Below, in pieces: positions 45,879 through 55,724 of a stretch of DNA of 64,000 bases. The notes beneath the pieces are model-generated. The model was not told where the DNA came from and made no database searches. It was given only the letters and a program-made list of their open reading frames with translations. A program made the translations under genes and the position numbers. Where the stretch lies: positions 5,850,501 to 5,914,500 of the forward strand of contig NZ_CP050063.1 in the NCBI RefSeq assembly GCF_011604685.1, written 5' to 3'. Each line of letters begins with the position of its first letter. The stretch's first letter is position 1. The DNA is from Spirosoma aureum (GTDB taxonomy: Bacteria; Bacteroidota; Bacteroidia; Cytophagales; Spirosomataceae).

Positions 45879-45908
45879 ATCAACTATATTCTTCACAATT
45901 GATTCATA

Positions 45909-45942
45909 AAAAAGCCCAACATGCAGTCATGTTGGGCTTTTT
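45909..45942. terminator. Bidirectional terminator between kinase and copper cluster
   Basis: A perfect 15-bp stem (45909-45923 with 45928-45942) around a four-base loop has A and T runs on both sides. It separates convergent genes. Confidence 0.92.
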
Positions 45943-45957
45943 CAATATAAAAACACC

Positions 45958-46323
45958 TTATTGATGATTTGTGCCGCCACCCTTTTTACAGCAGCTTGGC
46001 AGTTTGTTATAACCGACTTCGTCAGCGGGTACTTCTTCGGCATCGTAACCCGTTTTACTTATGTTTGCCTTTAATTTAGTCACATCCGTTTTAGCCGAAT
46101 TGTATCTGATTGTTACAACTTTTGTTTTAACGTCCAGGTCGGCTTCTTTAACCCCTTTTTCAAACGCCAGATTGCGCTCGATGCGTGCTTTACACATACC
46201 GCATATCGCCGACGTTTTGATTTTTACTTCTTTTTCTTTGTCATCGCGGTTCGGTGCGCCAGCGAAAAGGCTGCCCACGATCATTAGCAAAGTCAGGGCG
46301 GTCAGAAACAGGTTACGCAACAT
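45958..46323 (-). CDS. Exported heavy-metal-associated (HMA) domain protein
   Basis: The start MLRNLFLTALTLLMIVGSLF is a signal peptide. The metal motif ICGMCKARIE has Cys 41 and Cys 44, followed by the ferredoxin-like fold of copper chaperones. A second Cys pair (CCKKGGG) is near the end. The protein probably binds copper in the periplasm and hands it on. It is the last gene of the copper cluster, and the operon runs toward it from the right. Confidence 0.9.
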   Translation of the reverse strand: MLRNLFLTALTLLMIVGSLFAGAPNRDDKEKEVKIKTSAICGMCKARIERNLAFEKGVKEADLDVKTKVVTIRYNSAKTDVTKLKANISKTGYDAEEVPADEVGYNKLPSCCKKGGGTNHQ

Positions 46324-46360
46324 ATTAGTAGCTGGTTTATAGTGATTTAAAAACGAAAAT

Positions 46361-47851
46361 TTAATTAGAATGGTGCCCGTTCATTCGGTGCATTTTATTC
46401 ATTGTCATCAGGCTGGGCGTCAGACGTAGATAAATCTGTCCGGAAATCGGTGTTTTGCCGTAAATGTTGCTTTCCAGATATTGATCGGGTATACTACCCG
46501 TTACTTGTGCACCCAGTACCAGATCCGTATTAAAGTGCTGGGCAATGCGATAGTTTAGGCCAAGCGTCAGGTTATTTATCGTATAGATTGAGCCAGCATT
46601 CACGCCCTGGCTAACCTCCTCACTATGAATACCTAACTCTTCGGCCGATTTTCGAACGTTTTCGTAGCGCCCATAAAAAGCAATCCGGTCGATCTGCAAA
46701 CTACTTTCGGCCAGGTACGAATTTTCGCCCACACCATCATGACCATTCCGCCCCCAGACAAATGCCGAAGACACATAACGTCCAGGTCCTAGTCCTTTAC
46801 TATGCAAAACTGATGCCGTAGTACGGGTAACATTTTCTCCGGGATGGGCTTCTTCAGGGTCAGTCAAAAATCCTTGCGAAAACTGTAATGCCAATGCTGG
46901 TGATGGATTTATTGACAATCGATAAGAATAGCTATTAAAGGTTGGTTTATCGAAATTATAACGGTTTTCGTCAGGCTCCCGACCTTTAAACGTTGACCCT
47001 TCAATTTTTACCCACTTGTATCGAAACCCAACCGTGGCAACACCAAACAGAATGTGAGAAGCATCCTGCCAATGGTGGCTCAACGGTGCATCCGGGTTGT
47101 TGAATGACGAAATTCGATGCATAAATGCGGGTGGACCGAGTGCCGGTTCGCCAGGGTAACCAACGTATCCATACAGATCAATGTCTTTGCTAAACGCATG
47201 ACTGTAACTAACCGACAGTTCCGAAACGAGGTCATGCGGATGCTGTTTATCGATTAGTGGCTGGCCTTTATACGTCTCACCCGTTTGAAATAGCAATGGA
47301 TACCCACCATTACCAACCGTGAGCGGATCGAGTGACAGCATGGCCCGCACCTGAAACAGTCCACGTTGCCCAACTTTACGTTGTGCCATGCCCATAAACC
47401 AGTTCGGCGCACCCAATTGTTGCCCATGCCCACGTCTATCGGCATTATTGACATTTTGACTCGTATAACGCAAATAAATAGCGTAGTGCAGCATATAACT
47501 CCACCCTTTTGATGTCGGGTGACTCATGTAGGCATACATGGGCGTATTGTCGGGATGCCAGGACGTGCCTGATCCGTTCCGGTTCATCGACAAGTAGCGC
47601 GAAAGCGAATGAGTCATACCCATTGTCGTATCCATTGTCAGGCCATGATTCAGCGACTGCATACTTTTCATGGAATCATCCATCTTCATCCCCGGATGCC
47701 CGGAATGATCCATCGGTTTAGTTGTATCAGCCTTCGGATTCTTTTCAGTTTGCTTTTTTATGCCCGGCATGGACATCCCTTCGTGATGTTGATGTTGGCC
47801 AAATGCAAAGCCATTGATAAAAAACAGGGCAAGTAAAATTAACTTTTTCAT
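46361..47851 (-). CDS. Met/His-rich outer-membrane protein, copper-related
   Basis: The 496-residue protein has a signal peptide (MKKLILLALFFINGFAFG) and then a Met/His-rich N-terminus (HQHHEGMSMPG, MDHSGHPGMKMDDSMKSM). It continues with beta-barrel-like strands. Such Met/His clusters bind copper. It may be an outer membrane copper export or import pore. It is flanked by the HMA protein and the copper storage protein. The family name is not known to me, so the copper role rests on composition and context. Confidence 0.75.
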   Translation of the reverse strand: MKKLILLALFFINGFAFGQHQHHEGMSMPGIKKQTEKNPKADTTKPMDHSGHPGMKMDDSMKSMQSLNHGLTMDTTMGMTHSLSRYLSMNRNGSGTSWHPDNTPMYAYMSHPTSKGWSYMLHYAIYLRYTSQNVNNADRRGHGQQLGAPNWFMGMAQRKVGQRGLFQVRAMLSLDPLTVGNGGYPLLFQTGETYKGQPLIDKQHPHDLVSELSVSYSHAFSKDIDLYGYVGYPGEPALGPPAFMHRISSFNNPDAPLSHHWQDASHILFGVATVGFRYKWVKIEGSTFKGREPDENRYNFDKPTFNSYSYRLSINPSPALALQFSQGFLTDPEEAHPGENVTRTTASVLHSKGLGPGRYVSSAFVWGRNGHDGVGENSYLAESSLQIDRIAFYGRYENVRKSAEELGIHSEEVSQGVNAGSIYTINNLTLGLNYRIAQHFNTDLVLGAQVTGSIPDQYLESNIYGKTPISGQIYLRLTPSLMTMNKMHRMNGHHSN

Positions 47852-47871
47852 CAGGTTGTTGAGAGAAAATC

Positions 47872-47902
47872 AGGGATGGTATTTTTATAAAGTACCATCC
47901 CT
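47872..47902 (-). terminator. Hairpin between copper storage and barrel genes
   Basis: Arms of 10 bp (47872-47881 with 47893-47902) and a short loop lie just after the copper storage gene stop on the minus strand. It may stop or slow transcripts between the two genes. Confidence 0.5.
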
Positions 47903-47910
47903 AATTAGTA

Positions 47911-48258
47911 TTAGGCAGCCATCTGTCGACATTCTTCGGCGCACTTGCGGCAAGCCTCAGCGCAGGCTTTACAATGCGCAAAGTGGCTGGCATGTTTTTC
48001 GCACTCAGCTGCACAGGCTTCACAGGCTTCTGCACAAACCGCCATGAATGATTTCATAAATTGCGATCCACGGGCAGTTAAACGACCACATAACGTACAG
48101 ATATCGGCGCAATCCCGGCAAAGTTTAATGCAGGCCGTCATATCGTGGCCTTTACTGTCGGTATCACCCGCTTCGATGCAGGCAGTGGCACATTCTTCGC
48201 AGGCTTTTGCGCAATCGAAACAGGTATCCACGTGAGAGGTCATTGTCATGTTTTCCAT
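47911..48258 (-). CDS. Cys-rich copper storage protein (four-helix bundle, Csp/DUF326)
   Basis: The 115-residue protein contains 19 cysteines spaced as CxxC/CxxxC along helical segments (for example CFDCAKACEECATACIEAGD). This is the layout of four-helix-bundle copper storage proteins, whose cysteines fill the core and bind many Cu(I) ions. There is no signal peptide, as in the cytosolic form. It sits between the AraC regulator and the Met/His-rich barrel, so it may buffer copper brought in or sensed by the operon. Confidence 0.93.
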   Translation of the reverse strand: MENMTMTSHVDTCFDCAKACEECATACIEAGDTDSKGHDMTACIKLCRDCADICTLCGRLTARGSQFMKSFMAVCAEACEACAAECEKHASHFAHCKACAEACRKCAEECRQMAA

Positions 48259-48385
48259 GATAGTAGTTAAGTTTGGCTAATTCTGACCACCATTGGTCTG
48301 ACAAAATAACAACCTTAAGCGGATTCGGTTTTTATATAATTACGGACGAGTTTTACAACTGGCACTAAGTACAAATCTTTTTCAC

Positions 48386-48964
48386 TCATTCACTTTTAAG
48401 CACTGTATCCAGGCCTCGTCGTTCAACTAGTGCTCCCTTCCGAAACTGTCCCGGAGTTTGCCCGGTTACCTGCCGAAACTGATTCGACAGGTGCTGTACA
48501 CTACTGTATCCCAAGCGCCAGGCAATTTCGCTCAATGTCAACTCGTCGTATCGCAGCCACTCTTTTACTTTCTCAATTTTCAGCGCAATAATGTATTTCT
48601 CGACCGTATGAGCTTCACTCGCTGAGAACAAGCCGCTGAGGTAGGAGTATTCGTAACCGAGTTTGCGTTCCAGAAAAGTCGAATAGTTTTCTGTAGGTAG
48701 TCGATCGCCTTTCAGGTGCTGGATTTCATTGATCAGAAGCACTTTCATGTGTTCAACGAGCAGTTGCTTCCGGTCGTCGACCAGATCAAACCCGTTGGCC
48801 TGTAGCGCCTGTCGAACGGTATCAAGCGTAACAGCTGGCGGGAAAGTCGTGACATCTACTTCGCCAAGTTCAACCCGCCCAACAGTCAGGCCGAGCTTTT
48901 CAAGCTCTTCGCGCACGACCCGTTTACAGCGATCGCACACCATATTTCGGATGGTCAGTGTCAT
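48386..48964 (-). CDS. AraC-type regulator fused to an HMA-like metal-binding domain
   Basis: ATG 48964 gives MTLTIRNMVCDRCKRVVREE; a longer frame to 49081 is rejected as it enters the TonB gene region. The first 70 residues resemble an HMA domain, with Cys 10 and Cys 13 in the CxxC metal site. The C-terminal 100 residues form an AraC helix-turn-helix pair (LTLSEIAWRLGYSSVQHLSN). So metal binding and DNA binding are in one 192-residue chain. It probably regulates the surrounding copper genes. Confidence 0.88.
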   Translation of the reverse strand: MTLTIRNMVCDRCKRVVREELEKLGLTVGRVELGEVDVTTFPPAVTLDTVRQALQANGFDLVDDRKQLLVEHMKVLLINEIQHLKGDRLPTENYSTFLERKLGYEYSYLSGLFSASEAHTVEKYIIALKIEKVKEWLRYDELTLSEIAWRLGYSSVQHLSNQFRQVTGQTPGQFRKGALVERRGLDTVLKSE

Positions 48965-48971
48965 AATCTTT

Positions 48972-51299
48972 TTAGTGCTGAGGTTTGAAACGAAAGCCTG
49001 CGTATACCATTTGACCCGTGATTGGCCCCCACACCTGAGCTCCAGCATCGAAGCTGGGGCCGAATGGATCATTTGGGGCAACGATCGGGTTCTGTTGCCT
49101 AAAACCAGTCAGGTTTTCGCCACCCAGATAGATTTCCCACCCGCTCCGAAATGCCCGACTTACCTGTGCGTTAAGGTTGTAGAAACCCGGTGCAAATTCA
49201 ACCGGCATGTTTTGATAGGTGGTGTGAACATAGCCCTCGCGTAGGTAAGGAATCCGCCGGGGTCCATTCCATTGGAGCGTTGCATCAAATTTCCATTTAT
49301 CGAACGGCAATGCATACCCTGCATTCAGCAAAACCCGATCGCGGCTAACCATCATTTTGGGGAGCAGCCGCTCTTCGCCAAATGGCCCGCCCATACTTTG
49401 CTTGACGTCGAACAGCCGGTAAGCCGCTTTTAGCTCAAAGCGTTTGGCTGGCTGTACATTTAGTTCTGCCTGAAAGCTGTTGGCAAAAGAAGCTCCCTGA
49501 AGGTTGTAGAAATACAATTCGCGAGGATGCTCAATGTCCACAATCAACTGATTTAGGAAATTTGTTCGATGATAATCGACCGTCAAGGAGGCTTTTTTGC
49601 TAAATATCAAAAAATCGTTGGTCAGACTAAGCCCGTAATTCCACGACACTTCGGGACGGAGTTGCTCCTTCAAAAAAACTGCTCTTGAACTCACCAGATA
49701 GCCGAAGTTTTCGGCAAATGGATTTGGCACCCGGAATCCTCGCCCAGCCGATGCCCGCAGACTGAGATTGTCGGTCAGGTTATATTTCAGATGAAGCCGG
49801 GGCGTAAACTGCGTGCCGTAGAGATTGTGAAAATCGACCCGACCACCAGCCACCAGGGTTAGTTTTTCAGGATAGATGTAGGTGTATTCAGCAAATACCC
49901 CAGGTACCGATTCAGTTCGGGCCGTTTTGATCGTTTTGTAATTTTCTAGGTAATCATCGAGCAGATAGCTGAGTCCGGTTTTGATACTATGGTTGGTATT
50001 GTCGATGATCGTCTGGTAAATCAGGTTGGCATATATTGTCTGCTGCCGACCGTCATAAGGTGCAAATCCAAACCGGGCCGTCTGCTCATGATGGACACCA
50101 TTCAGAATCAATCCAAGACCTTTATAGGGTTTGTCGGGATAGAGTTTAGCCGTTTTCGAGAAAAACTCCAGCCGTTTTGTTGTATTCAAAAAGCTATAAC
50201 GTGGGCTGCTCTGGCTTTCAAACCGCGACAATTGCCCGCCATCGCGGTCTTCGTAGAGTGCTTTAACCCCAAATTGGGCCATATACCGGTCGCCGTTGTA
50301 CTTATAACGATTAATGAGATTAACCTGCGTATAGAGGGGTAGATCACGAAAGCCATCGTTATTCTGATCAATTTCTGTCCGGAGCGTGCTGGCATGCCCT
50401 AAAACGCCTACACTCCACTTTGGCTCTGTGGGTTGTGACTGTTTATGACCCGGCCATAACTGATTCGGGCTATTTCGATTGGCCCCGATTGGCTTCGACC
50501 AGTTGATGTTGCCTTCATATCGCCCAAAACTGTTGACATAGCCATTCAGAAACAAGGTTTGCTTGTCATCCGGTTTCTGCAACTCGACATTCATCTGGCC
50601 ACTCATCGACTCGTAACCATTGACTACCGAACCAGCTCCTTTCCCAACATCAATGCTTGTTATCCAGGTGCCTGGGATGTAATTAAGCCCGAAAGTTGTA
50701 GACAGTCCACGCACAGTCGGAATGTTCTCAACATTCGTTTGCACGTATTGCCCACCCAATCCCAGAAACTGAATCTGTTTGGCGCCGGTAACGGCATCAC
50801 TATACGAGACACTTACCGATGCATTGGTCTCAAAGCTTTCAGACAAGTTGCAACAGGCGGCTTTCGCCAGTGTCCGTTGGGTAATTAGTTCTGTCTGAAT
50901 TGGATTTATTCGATCGATCTGACCAGGAGCTCCCGAAACGGTCACCTCCTGCAACGTCCGTTCAGAACGTAGTGTAATAATTACTTCTGAAGCTACATTC
51001 GTCACTGTAAGCGTATCGGATTGATAGCCTACATAACTGGCAATCAACTGCCTGACAGTCGGATGTTGAGTCAGCCGAAACCGACCAGTCGAGTCGGTCA
51101 CCGTACCATTTGTTGTGCCTGCCCAACGTACGGTTGCTCCGGCAAGTGGTATGCGCCTGTTATTGACGGTTTCGTTGATAATTCCCCGAACAGCCACTTC
51201 CTGGCCTGGAACAGTAGGTAATTTGGTTGCAATGGAATCAGATTGCGCCAGTACTGGCGACGCAGCCAGCATAACCATCCATAAAAAAAGGAGTTTCAT
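48972..51299 (-). CDS. TonB-dependent receptor
   Basis: ATG 51299 gives MKLLFLWMVMLAASPVLAQS, a signal peptide. The order is a carboxypeptidase-like leader (about 37-110, NRRIPLAGATVRWAGTTNGT), a plug, and a 22-strand barrel to the end (GFRFKPQH). A leader domain is typical of Bacteroidota receptors. It follows the HYC_CC_PP protein, and its stop lies eight bases before the AraC-HMA gene start. Uptake of a metal complex, perhaps copper, is likely from the neighbours. No TonB box could be fixed. Confidence 0.94.
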   Translation of the reverse strand: MKLLFLWMVMLAASPVLAQSDSIATKLPTVPGQEVAVRGIINETVNNRRIPLAGATVRWAGTTNGTVTDSTGRFRLTQHPTVRQLIASYVGYQSDTLTVTNVASEVIITLRSERTLQEVTVSGAPGQIDRINPIQTELITQRTLAKAACCNLSESFETNASVSVSYSDAVTGAKQIQFLGLGGQYVQTNVENIPTVRGLSTTFGLNYIPGTWITSIDVGKGAGSVVNGYESMSGQMNVELQKPDDKQTLFLNGYVNSFGRYEGNINWSKPIGANRNSPNQLWPGHKQSQPTEPKWSVGVLGHASTLRTEIDQNNDGFRDLPLYTQVNLINRYKYNGDRYMAQFGVKALYEDRDGGQLSRFESQSSPRYSFLNTTKRLEFFSKTAKLYPDKPYKGLGLILNGVHHEQTARFGFAPYDGRQQTIYANLIYQTIIDNTNHSIKTGLSYLLDDYLENYKTIKTARTESVPGVFAEYTYIYPEKLTLVAGGRVDFHNLYGTQFTPRLHLKYNLTDNLSLRASAGRGFRVPNPFAENFGYLVSSRAVFLKEQLRPEVSWNYGLSLTNDFLIFSKKASLTVDYHRTNFLNQLIVDIEHPRELYFYNLQGASFANSFQAELNVQPAKRFELKAAYRLFDVKQSMGGPFGEERLLPKMMVSRDRVLLNAGYALPFDKWKFDATLQWNGPRRIPYLREGYVHTTYQNMPVEFAPGFYNLNAQVSRAFRSGWEIYLGGENLTGFRQQNPIVAPNDPFGPSFDAGAQVWGPITGQMVYAGFRFKPQH

Positions 51300-51373
51300 G
51301 AGTTCGTTGATTAATGAATAAACACGATACGCCCGTGTCGGAAAGACACCGGAAATGTGCATTCATCAACGAA

Positions 51374-51826
51374 TCAAATAAGGAGACTATGAGCGCGAGT
51401 CAGAATGTCGCGACCGGACGGTGAAGGAGGGTCATTGGTAACGTTAACCGCAACAGATGCACTTCTGTCGAAAACCCAATCGGCAATCCATGCAAGCATC
51501 ACTGTAACACCCGCCAGAATAGACTCGGTTATATTCTTGACGAATTTGGCGACGAGTTGGCTTAGTGATGAAGTAACGTCTACATTCTCGTAACGCTGAT
51601 CATCCTGGCAGCATTCCGATTTTTTAATAATCGTTTTGTCCGACGTGCCCGACTGTTTATGGATGGCACAACCTGATGTCGATTTGGCATCGCTAAAGAC
51701 AACAACCATTGTCTTTTTCTTGCCTCGCATCTGGCACGTATGTTCCACCAAACCAAAGCCAGTACTGCTGAGCAGTATGACACAGGCCATAAATAGGTTT
51801 AGTAGCTGGAACAGAGTGCGTTTCAT
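51374..51826 (-). CDS. HYC_CC_PP family protein
   Basis: This 150-residue protein has a signal or membrane-anchor start (MKRTLFQLLNLFMACVILLS), His 29 and Cys 31 (EHTC), a Cys pair (ECCQDD) and a C-terminal PP pattern (NDPPSPSG). The motif order matches the HYC_CC_PP family named for those residues. The family occurs near TonB receptors and copper genes in Bacteroidota. It is first in the copper operon. The His/Cys set suggests metal binding, but no activity has been shown that I know of. Confidence 0.8.
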   Translation of the reverse strand: MKRTLFQLLNLFMACVILLSSTGFGLVEHTCQMRGKKKTMVVVFSDAKSTSGCAIHKQSGTSDKTIIKKSECCQDDQRYENVDVTSSLSQLVAKFVKNITESILAGVTVMLAWIADWVFDRSASVAVNVTNDPPSPSGRDILTRAHSLLI

Positions 51827-52028
51827 AAGTGGGTCAAAAGTAAAAACGGTTACTTACAAAAGCAAACACGCCTTGTAAAACTTCATAATTATATAAGTCC
51901 GTTTTAGAATTGTGTAAGCCATGAGTTAGTTAACGGTCAATGGCCCTCCAATAATTTATGAAATATCTTCCTGTAATCGTATTTTTGTTTCCACCTGAAT
52001 CTAATTAAGTAACTGTCTTTACCGCCTA

Positions 52029-55000
52029 GTGAGAACTCTTTCTCTTTTTCTAGTAATTGGCCTTACGTTTTTGTTAACGGCCTGTGATAAGCCTCTCTTT
52101 TCGTTACTGCCCGCCAGCGAAACGGGTATTACATTCGCTAATCGTATCATCGAAAACGATACGATGAATATTATTGACTTCGAATATGTCTATAACGGAG
52201 GAGGTACGGCCATTGGCGACTTCAACAATGATGGGTTAGCCGATCTGTTTTTTACGGGCAATCAGGTAGCAAATCGTTTATACATCAACAAGGGAGATTT
52301 CAAATTTGAGGATATTACTCAGAAAGCGGGTGTAACCGGCAATGGAAAGTGGTGTTCGGGAACAGCCCTGGTCGATATCAACAATGATGGCTGGCTGGAT
52401 ATCTACGTTGGGGCAACAGTCAGCAAAATAGCCGCCAAACGCGAAAATATGCTGTTCGTCAATCAGGGGGCCAAGCCGGGGCAATCTCCCGTATTTCGCG
52501 AAATGGCAAAAGAATACGGTATTGCCGACGATGGCCATACCACGAACGCAGCTTTTTTCGACTACGATAACGACGGCGACCTCGACCTTTACGTGCTGAC
52601 GAATACCATCGAAAACAATCCCAACGCTTACCGCGATCGAATCGTGGATGGCTCCTCTCCTACCACCGACCGGCTTTACCGAAATGACCCTAACCCGACG
52701 CTGGGTCATCCGGTTTTCACGAATGTCTCCAAACAGGAAGGCATTCTAAGCGAAGGCTATGGGCTTGGACTTAACATAACCGATATAAATCGGGACGGCT
52801 GGAAAGACGTTTACGTAACGAATGATTACCTGACCGACGATCTGCTGTATATCAATAACCACGATGGCAGCAACCGCCATACAGGGTTTACCGATCAGGC
52901 GGCACAGTATTTTAAGCATACCAGTGGTGCTGCCATGGGTAACGATGTGGCCGATATCAACAATGATGGCCTGGCAGACATCGTAGCGGTTGACATGCTT
53001 CCGCGCGATAACAACCGCAAGAAAATGCTCATGGGGGCCAATAATTACCAGACCTACCTCAACAATGAGCAATTTAAACATACGTATCAATTCACCCGGA
53101 ATACGCTCCAGTTGAATCAGGGGACTGCGCCCACCGCATCGGGCAAGCATCCCGTATTTAGTGATATTGGCCTTTTCAGCGACGTCGCTGAAACGGACTG
53201 GAGCTGGGCGCCCAACCTGATTGACTTTGACCACGATGGCTATCGGGATCTTTTGATTACGAACGGTTTCCCTAAAGATGTAACTGACCGGGATTTCGGC
53301 TCATTCCGCGAGCAAAGCGAGCGAGTTGCCACAAAGTCGTTCATGCTTGCCCAGATTCCGGTTATTAAAATCAGCAATTATGCCTTTCGGAATAAAGGCG
53401 ATCTGACTTTTGAGGATGTAACGGAAAAGTGGGGACTCAAACTTCCGTCCTTCTCAAACGGGGCCGCTTATGGCGACCTGGATAACGACGGTGATGTTGA
53501 CTACGTGGTTAACAACATCAACGATTCGGCCTTTGTGTATCGGAATAACCTCGTCGAGAACAAGGCCGACAAATCGAATTATCTGCGCATAAAATTCATT
53601 GGTGAAGCGCAGAACCGGAATGGATTAGGTGCCATTGTCGAGATTTACTATGACAAAAAACCGTCTATCGGCTTCAAACAGCAGGTTTATGAGCACAGTC
53701 CTTACCGCGGCTACCTGTCTACTGTAGAAGCCGTCGCTCATTTTGGTCTTGGCGATGTTTCCTCGATAGACGAGGTGCACATCATCTGGCCCGGTCTCAA
53801 CGGTACTCCGCAAAAGCAGCAGGTCTTACGTAATGTAGCGACGAATCAGGTTCTGACCGTCGATGTGCGCAATGCCCACGAACCGGTTCAACCGAAACCT
53901 CAGCCAGCTAGTCTGTTTACGGAGGTGACCGATTCAATGAAGATAACCTATCAGCATTACGAACCCGAATACATCGATTTCAACGTCCAGAAGTTACTGC
54001 CTCATAAACTCTCTCAGTTTGCCCCTGCCGTATCGGTCGGCGATGTTAATGGCGACGGGTTAGACGATCTGTTCATTGGTGGTTCGCGCATGAACAAAGG
54101 TCATTTTCTCCTCCAAACCGCCACCGGCTCATTCATTGAAAAAGACCTATTGCCCGAAGTAGCCGTTGCTGTAGAGACGGTTGGTGGCATGGCCAATGCC
54201 AAAGACAAACCGGAAGAAGACATGGGAACGTTGCTCTTTGATGCCGACCATGATGGCGACCTCGATCTTTATGTGGCCAGTGGCAGCATTGAAGGAAACG
54301 CGAATTCACCAACTTTCCAGGATAGGCTCTACATAAACGACGGGAAAGGATCCTTTACGCTCGACCGAAACGCGCTGCCAAGCTGTATGGTAAGCAAATC
54401 CTGTGTCAAGGCAGTTGATTTTGACCGTGATGGCGATCTTGATTTATTTGTTGGAGGACGCGTTGAACCGGATCACTACCCCAAACCGGTTTCAAGTTTT
54501 GTCTTCCGCAATGACTCCAAACCGGGTCAGGCGAAATTTACTGACGTGACCAAAACTGTTGCGCCCGCTTTGCAGGATCTGGGCCTGGTTTGCGATGCGC
54601 TCTGGACCGATTACAACAACGACGGCTGGCCCGACCTGATGCTGGCCGGAGAATTCATGCCGCTCACGCTGCTTAAAAACCAACAGGGGAAACTGCAACC
54701 TGTTGACTGTAAGCTACAGAATCAAAAAGGCTGGTGGAATTCACTAGTAGCGGGTGATTTTGACCAGGATGGCGATATGGATTACATAGCGGGTAACCTC
54801 GGTCAGAACGCTCGTATGCGGGCCAGTGATCAGGAACCGGTTCGTATGTATGCCGGTGATTTTGACAACAACGGCTTTTATGATGCCATTCCGACCATTT
54901 TTATACCGGATGAAAACGGAAAAAGCAGGGAGTTCACCTTCCACGGACGCGATGATCTGATTAAACAGATGATTGCCATGCGGAAGCGTTTTCCGCTCTA

Positions 55001-55670
55001 CAAAGACTTTACTCAGGCCAGTATCGATAAGCTTTTGACGCCCGAAGAACGAGAGAAAGCACTGGTTCTTGAAGCAAATTACCTACAATCTGCCTATGTT
55101 GAAAATAAGGGCGATGGAACGTTCACCTTACATGCACTGCCTACGCCAGCCCAGTTAGCACCTATTTTTGGCATGGTGGCTGATGATGTTGACCGCGACG
55201 GAAATCTGGATGTGATGCTTGTTGGCAACGACTTTAGCGGTGAAGTCATGATGGGTCGTTACGATGCTCTGAACGGCTTATGGCTTCGAGGTGATGGGAA
55301 AGGTGAGTTTACCGCTCAATCTATAGCAGCAAGCGGATTTTATGTTCCCGGAAACGCTAAAGGTCTTGCCCAACTGGCCGGCGCCGACGGCCATGAGCTT
55401 CTGGTGAGTACGCAAAACCGGGGCAGATTATGTGTTTTCCGAAATTCGAAATCTGTCCCATCCGTTCGTCTGCGACCAACAGATGTCTCTGCCTTACTGA
55501 CATTTACTGACGGCAAAAAACAGAAGATTGAATTTAGCTATGGAAACTCCTTTTTGTCCCAGTCATCCCGGTCACTCCTGCTCGACCCTCAGGTAAAAGT
55601 CGTTGAAATAACAGACTCACAGGGACACAAACGACAGGAACTCAATCAGGTCAACCTGGTGGGGCGTTAA
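52029..55670 (+). CDS. Large VCBS/FG-GAP lipoprotein with ASPIC/UnbV domain
   Basis: The start is a GTG at 52029, which places the signal correctly: MRTLSLFLVIGLTFLLTAC, lipidated at Cys 19. The 1213-residue protein has many calcium-binding VCBS/FG-GAP repeats (DFNNDGLADLFFTGN, DYDNDGDLDLYV, and about ten more) and an ASPIC/UnbV domain in the middle (RNGLGAIVEIYY). Such surface proteins bind or process glycans. It is alone on the plus strand and ends before a terminator. Confidence 0.93.
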   Translation: MRTLSLFLVIGLTFLLTACDKPLFSLLPASETGITFANRIIENDTMNIIDFEYVYNGGGTAIGDFNNDGLADLFFTGNQVANRLYINKGDFKFEDITQKAGVTGNGKWCSGTALVDINNDGWLDIYVGATVSKIAAKRENMLFVNQGAKPGQSPVFREMAKEYGIADDGHTTNAAFFDYDNDGDLDLYVLTNTIENNPNAYRDRIVDGSSPTTDRLYRNDPNPTLGHPVFTNVSKQEGILSEGYGLGLNITDINRDGWKDVYVTNDYLTDDLLYINNHDGSNRHTGFTDQAAQYFKHTSGAAMGNDVADINNDGLADIVAVDMLPRDNNRKKMLMGANNYQTYLNNEQFKHTYQFTRNTLQLNQGTAPTASGKHPVFSDIGLFSDVAETDWSWAPNLIDFDHDGYRDLLITNGFPKDVTDRDFGSFREQSERVATKSFMLAQIPVIKISNYAFRNKGDLTFEDVTEKWGLKLPSFSNGAAYGDLDNDGDVDYVVNNINDSAFVYRNNLVENKADKSNYLRIKFIGEAQNRNGLGAIVEIYYDKKPSIGFKQQVYEHSPYRGYLSTVEAVAHFGLGDVSSIDEVHIIWPGLNGTPQKQQVLRNVATNQVLTVDVRNAHEPVQPKPQPASLFTEVTDSMKITYQHYEPEYIDFNVQKLLPHKLSQFAPAVSVGDVNGDGLDDLFIGGSRMNKGHFLLQTATGSFIEKDLLPEVAVAVETVGGMANAKDKPEEDMGTLLFDADHDGDLDLYVASGSIEGNANSPTFQDRLYINDGKGSFTLDRNALPSCMVSKSCVKAVDFDRDGDLDLFVGGRVEPDHYPKPVSSFVFRNDSKPGQAKFTDVTKTVAPALQDLGLVCDALWTDYNNDGWPDLMLAGEFMPLTLLKNQQGKLQPVDCKLQNQKGWWNSLVAGDFDQDGDMDYIAGNLGQNARMRASDQEPVRMYAGDFDNNGFYDAIPTIFIPDENGKSREFTFHGRDDLIKQMIAMRKRFPLYKDFTQASIDKLLTPEEREKALVLEANYLQSAYVENKGDGTFTLHALPTPAQLAPIFGMVADDVDRDGNLDVMLVGNDFSGEVMMGRYDALNGLWLRGDGKGEFTAQSIAASGFYVPGNAKGLAQLAGADGHELLVSTQNRGRLCVFRNSKSVPSVRLRPTDVSALLTFTDGKKQKIEFSYGNSFLSQSSRSLLLDPQVKVVEITDSQGHKRQELNQVNLVGR

Positions 55671-55671
55671 T

Positions 55672-55710
55672 AAAAAAGGGAGCTAGCCGTCAACGGTTAG
55701 CTCCCTTTTT
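55672..55710. terminator. Terminator after the VCBS lipoprotein gene
   Basis: The stem gggagctagccgt pairs with acggttagctccc (one G-U pair) around a two-base loop, with A and T runs outside. It lies one base after the VCBS gene stop and is shared with the convergent DUF4494 gene. Confidence 0.85.
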
Positions 55711-55724
55711 TACGATTTCAGCCA

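Noticed and set aside
48729..49244. 171-codon plus-strand frame over the AraC and TonB genes
   Set aside because: Ser/Thr/Arg-rich sequence typical of antisense frames; both minus-strand genes have clear domains.
52746..53234. 162-codon minus-strand frame inside the VCBS gene
   Set aside because: The repetitive Asp/Gly codons of VCBS repeats create long antisense Ile/Val frames; it is not a gene.
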